A DNA stretch of 7,260 nucleotides. Origin: CAYUIS01 sp964444825 (GTDB lineage Bacteria; Chloroflexota; Anaerolineae; B4-G1). The notes below the pieces were generated by a model that saw only the letters and a list, made by a program, of their open reading frames with translations, had not been told where the DNA came from and made no database searches. The position numbers were made by a program, and so were the translations under genes. Location: positions 1-7,260 of the forward strand of contig CAYUIS010000194.1 in NCBI GenBank assembly GCA_964444825.1, read 5' to 3'. Shown piece by piece: positions 1 through 4,804 of the stretch; position 1 is the stretch's first letter; the number at the start of each line of letters is the position of its first letter.

Positions 1-111
1 GACCCTGTCCTTGACCGGACAGGACAAGGGCTGGGAGCGCTAAATGCGATAGCCCAGGGCCGCGAGACCCTGTATCCCTTCCATACTTGGCAACCCTGCC
101 ACTTGAAGTAG
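1..111 (+). CDS. Possible 3' end of an unrecognised gene (partial)
   Basis: The first forward frame is open from the window edge to a TAG at 109-111 and encodes 36 residues ending in TLYPFHTWQPCHLK. I do not recognise it. The composition (aromatic, Pro, few low-complexity runs) is compatible with a real protein C-terminus, but third-position GC is only modest and the stretch is short. A second frame is open to a TAA at 41-43 and a minus-strand frame is also open, so the choice is weak. The -10 of a candidate promoter for the next gene overlaps its stop codon. It may equally be non-coding. Confidence 0.25.
   Translation, partial: DPVLDRTGQGLGALNAIAQGRETLYPFHTWQPCHLK
4..23 (+). repeat. Small perfect hairpin, 7-bp stem
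   Basis: CCTGTCC at 4-10 pairs with GGACAGG at 17-23 around a 6-base loop (TTGACC). No T-run follows, so it is not a standard intrinsic terminator. Its role is unknown and it may be chance. Confidence 0.3.
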
Positions 112-114
112 AAT
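87..114 (+). promoter_or_regulatory. Candidate sigma-70-type promoter for the deaminase gene
   Basis: TTGGCA at 87-92 and TAGAAT at 109-114 are separated by 16 bases, close to the TTGACA/TATAAT consensus. Transcription would begin near 121, giving a leader of about 66 bases before the ATG at 188. This rests on visual consensus matching only. Confidence 0.4.
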
Positions 115-187
115 GTGCCTGCACCGGTACCATTACGGCCTTCGGATAGGTAATTGGGCCCATCAACGGACACGGAGAGGAAAGATC

Positions 188-643
188 ATGAAGGAACACG
201 AACCATTCATCCGGCAGTGCATAGACCTGGCGATCATCGCGGGGAAAAAAGGCAACCATCCCTTTGGAGCCCTCCTCGTGCACGATGGCGAGGTGATTTT
301 GACGGCGGAGAACACGGTCAAAACCGACGATGATACCACCCGCCACGCGGAGCTTAACCTGGTGGTCAAGAGCGTGCGGGCCTTCCCCGAGGAGGTGCTG
401 CGGGAGAGTACGCTCTACACCAGTACAGCGCCCTGCCTTCTGTGCACCGCCGCGATCTGGAGCGCGGGCATCACCAGGATCGTCTACTGTGTTTCGTACG
501 AGACGTTTGCCACGTTCGCTTCAGATAGCTACCGCTATATCCCGTGTGGTGAGGTGTATCAGCGTCTGGGAACGGAGGCAGAGATAGTCGGCCCCATTCT
601 GGAGGAGGAGGGGCTCAGCGTCTACCAGTATTGGCCAAAATAG
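188..643 (+). CDS. Nucleoside/base deaminase (cytidine deaminase-like fold, guanine deaminase/TadA relative)
   Basis: This 151-residue protein should hydrolytically deaminate a purine or pyrimidine base or nucleoside in the cytoplasm using one zinc ion. The zinc site is visible: H53-A-E55 supplies a ligand and the proton-shuttling glutamate, and P82-C83-x-x-C86 supplies the two cysteine ligands. The segment GNHPFGALLV (22-31) and the STLYTSTAPCLLC strand-helix are typical of stand-alone nucleoside deaminases of the guanine deaminase/TadA branch. The exact substrate cannot be read from the sequence. I chose the ATG at 188 because GAGAGGAAAG (175-184) lies just upstream and the family N-terminus begins here. 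An upstream in-frame ATG at 113 would add 25 residues with no family resemblance. The gene appears monocistronic. Its TAG stop is the first part of a hairpin repeat. Confidence 0.9.
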   Translation: MKEHEPFIRQCIDLAIIAGKKGNHPFGALLVHDGEVILTAENTVKTDDDTTRHAELNLVVKSVRAFPEEVLRESTLYTSTAPCLLCTAAIWSAGITRIVYCVSYETFATFASDSYRYIPCGEVYQRLGTEAEIVGPILEEEGLSVYQYWPK

Positions 644-673
644 GTGCGATGCACCTGAGGGTGCGTTGCATCT
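642..673 (+). repeat. Hairpin repeat, copy A (14-bp stem, 4-base loop)
   Basis: The arms are AGGTGCGATGCACC (642-655) and GGTGCGTTGCATCT (660-673), with loop TGAG. In plus-strand RNA all 14 positions pair, three of them as G-U. Each arm is itself nearly palindromic. It begins inside the deaminase stop codon, so it would be the 3' end of that transcript. No T-tract follows. A related copy lies at 6114-6148. It may be a 3'-UTR stabiliser or terminator, or an interspersed REP-like repeat. Confidence 0.75.
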
Positions 674-739
674 GCTGACTGTGGTCCCAAACAGGATTGC
701 CCGCGGGTGCTCCTATTTGGCTGACTACAGCAGGGCGTT

Positions 740-768
740 TTGCCTTCAACTGTGAATCCAGGTACAAT
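740..768 (+). promoter_or_regulatory. Candidate promoter for the small-protein/nucleotidyltransferase pair
   Basis: TTGCCT at 740-745 and TACAAT at 763-768 are spaced by exactly 17 bases, close to the sigma-70 consensus. It lies about 85 bases before the small gene at 854, in a 210-base stretch (644-853) that otherwise holds only the hairpin repeat. Support is consensus matching only. Confidence 0.4.
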
Positions 769-853
769 GTGAATCAGGCCATACGTGGGGTCGGTTGTCT
801 CTCCCGCGTAGGGTGTCGGCGGCCCTTACAGATGCGTCGGTGGAAGAATGTGT

Positions 854-1051
854 ATGGAAGAGACTCCAGGCATCGAGAAAGTCTATACCAAAGTGAATCT
901 CTACGCTCAGAAAAGCGACGCTGCCTATTGGCGGACGCGGCCTTACCACGAGCGTCTTGCAGCGTTGGAGGAGATTCGGCGAGAGTATCATCGCTGGAGG
1001 TATGGTGCTGAACCAAGACTACAGAGAGTTTGTACGATCGTTAGACGATAA
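854..1051 (+). CDS. Small conserved hypothetical protein paired with a nucleotidyltransferase
   Basis: This is a 65-residue, charged, soluble-looking protein with no signal peptide or membrane segment. From memory, proteins with the same pattern are common in Chloroflexota and cyanobacteria. The pattern is KVNLYxxKSDxxYW, then an E-R-LAALEEIR helix, then YGAEPRLQRVxxIV(R/E)R. They usually sit directly before a small nucleotidyltransferase gene, as here. Its biochemical role is unknown. A partner or antitoxin-like role for the nucleotidyltransferase is inference. GGAAG at 842-846 is well spaced (7 bases) for the ATG at 854. An ATG at 848 would add two residues but leaves almost no spacing. The 3' end overlaps the nucleotidyltransferase start by 50 bases in another frame, suggesting translational coupling. 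The gene looks intact although its partner is broken. Confidence 0.75.
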   Translation: MEETPGIEKVYTKVNLYAQKSDAAYWRTRPYHERLAALEEIRREYHRWRYGAEPRLQRVCTIVRR

Positions 1052-1322
1052 CCACGTTCGGTGCCTAGTGATCGGTGGCTATGCCGTTGCGCTGCACGGG
1101 TATCCGCGTTATACCAAGGATATCGATATCTGGATTGAGATGAGTCCGGAAAACGCAGTGAACATGATCAAAGCGCTGGAGCAATTTGGGTTTGGGTCAC
1201 TGGGGTTGCAGGTAGAGGATTTCCTGATACCCGACCAGGTCATTACCGGGTCGTCGCTCGATGGATGCGCCTGCTGCCCAACTTGGTCAGTGCCGAGATC
1301 GTGCCCGGTGCGGGCCACATGA
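1002..1322 (+). pseudogene. Truncated nucleotidyltransferase (AbiEii/DUF6036-like), C-terminal half lost
   Basis: About 80 residues from the ATG at 1002 are clearly a small nucleotidyltransferase. The core is CLVIGGYAVALHGYPRYTKD (21-40) followed by I-D-I-W. It carries the G25-G26 nucleotide-binding turn and the metal-binding pair D40/D42. The resemblance continues through EDFLIPDQVI (72-81). Relatives I recall then run into a Gly-Tyr-Pro-Pro-Asn-Arg-Ile-Asp segment bearing a further acidic residue, and total roughly 140-150 residues. Here the sequence changes at about 1241-1247 into the tail of an unrelated hydrolase in another frame. The ORF therefore reads about 25 nonsense residues, Cys- and Pro-rich, to a TGA at 1320-1322. 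The missing half makes activity unlikely. GGAGG sits only one base before the ATG, so translation probably depended on coupling to the overlapping small gene. Confidence 0.8.
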
Positions 1323-1390
1323 TGGTCCACCCGCAGCCATGCTGGGTGATGGACCGGATCCTGGCCTGCTACGAGCGGTATGCGGTGTAG
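1247..1390 (+). pseudogene. 3' remnant of an alpha/beta-hydrolase gene
   Basis: In a different frame from the preceding nucleotidyltransferase, this stretch encodes RVVARWMRLLPN followed by AEIVPGAGHMMVHPQP, and stops at TAG 1388-1390. The P-G-A-G-H motif is the typical last strand and catalytic-histidine loop of alpha/beta-fold hydrolases. It is followed by the usual C-terminal helix (roughly WVMDRILACYERYAV). The nucleophile elbow, catalytic acid and oxyanion residues are absent because only about 47 codons remain. The upstream end is fused to the truncated nucleotidyltransferase. The tail is preserved without stops or frameshifts, so the fusion may be fairly recent. Substrate class cannot be told. 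Confidence 0.7.
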
Positions 1391-1428
1391 GCGAATCCTC
1401 CGGGCCGCGACGCTGGGATCGGGACCAC

Positions 1429-2109
1429 ATGCAGATTGATGTTGTGGTGTTCGATCTGGACGACACCCTGGTCGACACGTCCTCACTGTTGATCGCTCCG
1501 CTGGAGATCGAGGCCGCCAGGCGCATGGTGGAACTGGCGCCATCCCTGCCTGAGCCGGACGAGTTGGCCGCTCTGGTGATGGAGCTTCGCAGGACCGATC
1601 CCAGACTGGTCGAGCAGGAACTCGTGCGGCTCTTGCCTGGCGTGACGGAGGAGGCCCTAGAGGCCAGGCGTCAGGTGTTTACCGGTCTGACGCCTCGTCG
1701 CCTGTCCATTGATCCCAGGGTCGAGCGCCTGCTCCGGGAGCTGCACGACCGTTCTACTCTGTACCTGCTTACGGAGGGGGACCTCGATTTCCAGAGTGCC
1801 AAGATCGACCACCTGGGGGTCCGTTCGTTTTTCAGGGAGATCGTGATCGCACCTCCCGGACCGGAGTCCAAACACGAGGCGCTGGCGTCGTTGCTCGAAA
1901 GACGTCGCCACCCGCCCGGTTCGGTGGTCGTTGTGGGCAACTGCCTGGACAGGGAGATACGGGCCGGGAACCGCTTGGGGGTCACGACGGTCTGGATCAG
2001 GCGCGGTGAGGGCAGCGCCGCGCTTTCGGATGAGCGGTCGGGGCTCCCGGACTATACGGTAGGCGACGTGAGTGAACTGTGCGAGGTTTTCGATCACCTC
2101 TGCCGATGA
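1429..2109 (+). CDS. HAD-superfamily hydrolase (phosphatase-like)
   Basis: A 226-residue cytoplasmic HAD-type hydrolase, probably a phosphate-monoester phosphatase of unknown substrate. Motif I is FDLDDTLVD, with nucleophile D9, acid/base D11 and T13. Motif II is the threonine in LLTEGD (T115), motif III is K148 in ESKHEAL, and motif IV is VVGNCLDREIRAG (168-180). A C1-type helical cap fits between about residues 16 and 95. In motif IV the usual Gly-Asp is Gly-Asn (G170-N171), and D174 and E176 are the available acidic residues. A VGNxxDxEI pattern does occur in some HAD subfamilies. The ATG at 1429 sits directly before the motif I strand, as expected. No strong Shine-Dalgarno sequence is visible, and upstream in-frame codons from 1261 encode the shadow of the hydrolase remnant. 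The stop codon's last base is the first base of an inverted-repeat element. Confidence 0.85.
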   Translation: MQIDVVVFDLDDTLVDTSSLLIAPLEIEAARRMVELAPSLPEPDELAALVMELRRTDPRLVEQELVRLLPGVTEEALEARRQVFTGLTPRRLSIDPRVERLLRELHDRSTLYLLTEGDLDFQSAKIDHLGVRSFFREIVIAPPGPESKHEALASLLERRRHPPGSVVVVGNCLDREIRAGNRLGVTTVWIRRGEGSAALSDERSGLPDYTVGDVSELCEVFDHLCR

Positions 2110-2205
2110 GACCCTAAAGGTTTAGCGTAAGGTCTTTACAACAAAACAACTGACGGTTATGAGATTTCTACCAAAACAATCACCTTATGAAAACCTTTAG
2201 GGTCT
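2109..2205. mobile_element. 97-bp MITE-like element with 15-bp perfect terminal inverted repeats
   Basis: AGACCCTAAAGGTTT at 2109-2123 is the exact reverse complement of AAACCTTTAGGGTCT at 2191-2205. A second inner pair, TAAGGT (2128-2133) and ACCTTA (2182-2187), lengthens the arms to about 25 imperfect bases. The interior is AT-rich (runs of caaaacaa) unlike its GC-rich surroundings and has no coding capacity. TGA lies at the left edge (2107-2109, the HAD stop codon) and at the right edge (2206-2208), a possible 3-bp target duplication that could be chance. The 67-base space between the perfect arms is too long for a simple terminator. It fills nearly the whole gap between the HAD and protease genes. 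Confidence 0.55.
2135..2163 (+). promoter_or_regulatory. Candidate promoter for the S8 protease, inside the inverted-repeat element
   Basis: TTTACA at 2135-2140 and TATGAG at 2158-2163 are spaced by 17 bases, matching 5/6 and 4/6 of the sigma-70 consensus. Transcription would start near 2170, leaving the right arm of the inverted repeat in the leader just upstream of the AAGGAG ribosome-binding site (2222-2227). Consensus matching only. Confidence 0.3.
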
Positions 2206-2233
2206 TGACGCATATCGTTCCAAGGAGAGTACA

Positions 2234-3937
2234 ATGCGATTCAGGGTTGTGAGCGTTTCTGTCCTTCTGATCCTGCTGGTGACGCTGTCGTCGACGCCGC
2301 ATGCTTTTGGAGAGGGCTTGCGCCGTCCATTGACGGTGTCCGTGGATCAGCCAGGCTTTCAGGCGGACGTCCCTGTCCACGCGGATGTCCGGGCGGCGTT
2401 GGGCGAGACCTCGACGGCGCGCGTTTTCGTCAACCTGCGGGCGCCCGATGGGGTGGGATCCTCGGCCGGGGATCAGGCCGCCGTTATCGCCTCGATCCAG
2501 GATCGGGTGCTGAGCCAGTTGCCCGTGCACAGCTTTCGCCTGATCCACCGTTACCGCCACGTCCCTGCGCTGGCCGGGACGGTCACCGTGGCGGCCCTTG
2601 ATCGTCTGGCGCGCGACCCCCTCGTTCACTCGGTGCAGCTCGACGAGCGAGTGCACGGGCACGACTCGGGCAGCCTGGCAGCGATGGGGGCCGACGTGCT
2701 ACACGATGTCTATTCCATCACCGGGTCGGGCGTGACCGTCGCCGTGCTCGATACGGGCGTCGACACCGGTAACGCCGACTTTGCGGGACGCATCATCGCC
2801 CAGCAGTGTTTCACCGATGGCGATTGCCAGCCCGGCGACGTCGACCAGAGCGCCAGCGCTGAGGACCTCAACGGTCACGGCACCAACGTCACCGGCATCA
2901 TCGGGTCCAGCGGGACATCTGACCCGAACACCAAGGGTTTTGCGCCCGCCGTGGATATCGTGGCCGTCCGTGTCCTGGATCGGAACAACGGCGGTTGGGT
3001 GGCCGACTGGGTGGCGGGCCTGGACTGGATCTATGATAACCGGGCCACGCTGAACGTAGACGTCATCAACGCGAGCCTGGGCACCTATGCCCTCTATACA
3101 GGCAACTGCGACCCGGATTGGCCCACCGTGGCCAGCATCGTCGGTCAACTGGTCTCGGGCGGCGTGACTATATTTGCCTCGACCGGCAATCAGGGCAGTG
3201 CGACCTCCCTGGCCTCGCCGGCCTGCAACTCGGGCGTCGTCGGGGTGGGGGCCACCTTCGACGGCAACCTGGGACGCCAGCCCTCCAGCGGGACGTGGCA
3301 CTCGATGTGGGGGGGCAGTTGGCCGGACTGTTTCAACGATCCAACGAGCCTCGATACGATCACCTGCTTCACCAACAGCAACGGACTGATGGACATCGTC
3401 GCGCCCGGCTGTTGGATCACCTCGTCCTGGATAGGGGGTGGGACGTCGACCTACGCGGGCACGTCGCAGGCGTCACCTACGGCGGCCGGGATCGCGGCCC
3501 TGATGCTGGAGATGAGCCCCAGCCTGACCCCGGCCCAGGTCGAGAGCGTGCTCGAATCGACGGGTAAGACGGTGACCGACGGGAAGAACGGCCTCCAGTT
3601 CCCCCGCATCGACGCCCTCCGCGCGGTCCTGGTCGATACAAAGGTCGAGATCGGCGGCCCGCACGCCGTCCTCACCGGCACGGTCGCCACGTTCACGGTG
3701 ACGGTTGACCCCTTTGCAGCCACGGCGCCTATCACCTACACCTGGCAGGCCACCGGTCAGACGCCCGTCGTCTATACCGAACCCCTCAGCGACGCCGTGT
3801 CCTTTAGCTGGACCACGCCGGGTGTCAAGCAGGTCAGCGTCGAGGTCGACAACCGGGGCGGGACGTTCGTGGACGGACACACTGTCTCTGTCCTGGGCAC
3901 GATTTTCCCGATCTATTTGCCGGCGGTTATCCGATAG
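2234..3937 (+). CDS. Secreted subtilisin-like serine protease (peptidase family S8)
   Basis: This 567-residue endopeptidase is exported and probably self-processed. Residues 1-26 are a signal peptide with a VLLILLVTL core and an ending (TPHAFG) that suits signal peptidase. Residues about 60-140 resemble the inhibitor-I9 propeptide (FVNLRAP, a SIQDRVLSQL helix, VHSVQLDERV). The S8 domain runs from about 150 to 465. It has D173 in VAVLDTGVD, H215 in DLNGHGTNVTG, oxyanion N319 in ASTGNQG, and nucleophile S411 in YAGTSQASP. Seven cysteines (192, 198, 292, 331, 366, 378, 393) suggest disulfides. Residues about 468-555 form a PKD/Ig-like beta domain, and the protein ends in FPIYLPAVIR, the Chloroflexota-type tail. 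The start is set by AAGGAG at 2222-2227, six bases before the ATG. It stands alone between the inverted-repeat element and the deacetylase operon. A nutritional or processing role is inferred. Confidence 0.93.
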   Translation: MRFRVVSVSVLLILLVTLSSTPHAFGEGLRRPLTVSVDQPGFQADVPVHADVRAALGETSTARVFVNLRAPDGVGSSAGDQAAVIASIQDRVLSQLPVHSFRLIHRYRHVPALAGTVTVAALDRLARDPLVHSVQLDERVHGHDSGSLAAMGADVLHDVYSITGSGVTVAVLDTGVDTGNADFAGRIIAQQCFTDGDCQPGDVDQSASAEDLNGHGTNVTGIIGSSGTSDPNTKGFAPAVDIVAVRVLDRNNGGWVADWVAGLDWIYDNRATLNVDVINASLGTYALYTGNCDPDWPTVASIVGQLVSGGVTIFASTGNQGSATSLASPACNSGVVGVGATFDGNLGRQPSSGTWHSMWGGSWPDCFNDPTSLDTITCFTNSNGLMDIVAPGCWITSSWIGGGTSTYAGTSQASPTAAGIAALMLEMSPSLTPAQVESVLESTGKTVTDGKNGLQFPRIDALRAVLVDTKVEIGGPHAVLTGTVATFTVTVDPFAATAPITYTWQATGQTPVVYTEPLSDAVSFSWTTPGVKQVSVEVDNRGGTFVDGHTVSVLGTIFPIYLPAVIR

Positions 3938-3948
3938 CGCCGGCGTTT
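3918..3948 (+). terminator. Weak terminator-like hairpin at the protease stop codon
   Basis: GCCGGCG at 3919-3925 pairs with CGCCGGC at 3938-3944, with a 12-base loop that contains the TAG stop, followed by GTTT. The stem is very GC-rich but the T-tract is short, so intrinsic termination is only possible. Confidence 0.3.
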
Positions 3949-3978
3949 CCCTGGTCATCAGTTTGTTTGGATAGACGC

Positions 3979-3997
3979 AGAAAAACCTGGTTTCTCT
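3979..3997. repeat. Short imperfect palindrome (AGAAAAACC-T-GGTTTCTCT)
   Basis: Nine-base arms around a central T match with one mismatch (3982/3994). It lies between the protease and the deacetylase operon. From memory, similar AGAAACC/GGTTTCT palindromes are scattered in intergenic DNA of some Chloroflexota and cyanobacteria. One copy here cannot establish a repeat family. Confidence 0.35.
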
Positions 3998-4045
3998 GAA
4001 AGTGTCAGATGGCTGGTCCAATCACCAATCTCGGAGGATAACAGG

Positions 4046-4804
4046 ATGGACATAAGCGCGCCATTTGAGCCCTACCGTGGGGCTGTCTCGCTGACCTTTG
4101 ACGACGGGACCGCCAACCAGCTTGAGAAGGCAGTGCCGCCCCTCGACGAGCGGCAACTGCGGTCCACTTTCTACATCTGCCCCGGCGGCGGCCAGTGGCA
4201 GGAGCGGTTGGCCCCCTGGTGGGATGTCGCCGCTGCGGGGCACGAGATCGGCAACCACTCGCTTTCCCATCCCTGTCCAGACAGTATCTCTGAGGCCCCT
4301 GGTGGCCTGGAGCGGATGTCAATCCAGGACTTGGAGAACGATATCCTCACGGCCCAGGAGCGCCTGGCGCAGATTGCCCCTCATCAAGACCGGTGGACGT
4401 TCGCGTACCCCTGTTACGCCACGTTTGTGGGGCGGGGCGAATCGCGCCAGAGCTATGTGCCCCTCATCGCCAAACACTTTCTGGCCGGTCGGGCGGCGGG
4501 AGAGTACGGATTCGCCAACGATCCCGCGCTCGTCGACCTGTCCTGCTTTGCGGGGCTGCCGGTCGAGCGGATGAGCGGCTTTGAGATGATCGGGTTAGTA
4601 GAGCAGCTTGCGTACCAGGGCGGTTGGGTCGTCCTGGTGTTCCACGAGATCGACGGCTCCCGGCTCACGGTGGGCAGCTATGACTTTTGTATGTTGCTCG
4701 ACTATCTAAAGCGCAAGGAGGAGGCGGGCGAGATCTGGACCGCCCCGGTGGTCGAGGTAGCCGCGCGTATTGGCCGCTACCAGTCTGCACAGGAGGGAGC
4801 GTAA
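4046..4804 (+). CDS. Polysaccharide deacetylase-like protein (NodB/CE4 fold)
   Basis: A 252-residue protein of the NodB homology family, whose members use a divalent metal to remove N- or O-acetyl groups from sugars or related amide groups. Motif 1 is SLTFDDG (15-21, catalytic and metal-binding D19/D20). Motif 2 is HEIGNHSLSHP (66-76), with H71 and H75 as the metal pair. The motif 3 region is FAYPCY (119-124), where the classical Arg-x-Pro-Tyr is altered. The late motif is LVFHEID (197-203), with H200 as the likely catalytic histidine. There is no signal peptide, so it seems to act inside the cell, unlike most peptidoglycan or chitin deacetylases. That makes a small soluble substrate plausible. 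GGAGG at 4033-4037, eight bases before the ATG, fixes the start. Its TAA is immediately followed by the ATG of the S33 peptidase gene, and its last codons carry that gene's ribosome-binding site, so the two are almost certainly one operon. Confidence 0.88.
   Translation: MDISAPFEPYRGAVSLTFDDGTANQLEKAVPPLDERQLRSTFYICPGGGQWQERLAPWWDVAAAGHEIGNHSLSHPCPDSISEAPGGLERMSIQDLENDILTAQERLAQIAPHQDRWTFAYPCYATFVGRGESRQSYVPLIAKHFLAGRAAGEYGFANDPALVDLSCFAGLPVERMSGFEMIGLVEQLAYQGGWVVLVFHEIDGSRLTVGSYDFCMLLDYLKRKEEAGEIWTAPVVEVAARIGRYQSAQEGA

Noticed and set aside
697..1011. Plus-strand open frame of 104 codons before the small protein gene
   Set aside because: It overlaps the recognisable small gene in another frame, has a Cys/Arg-rich composition typical of shadows, and has no ribosome-binding site.
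2205..2235. TTGACG (2205-2210) with TACAAT (2230-2235) as a promoter
   Set aside because: The spacing is 19 bases and the -10 would overlap the protease start codon and lie past its Shine-Dalgarno sequence, so it could not make a useful message for that gene.
2180..4021. Several minus-strand open frames under the S8 protease (for example 2180-2662, 2699-3301, 3473-4021)
   Set aside because: All are antisense to a gene with a complete signal peptide, propeptide and catalytic triad. None shows its own motifs or start signals.
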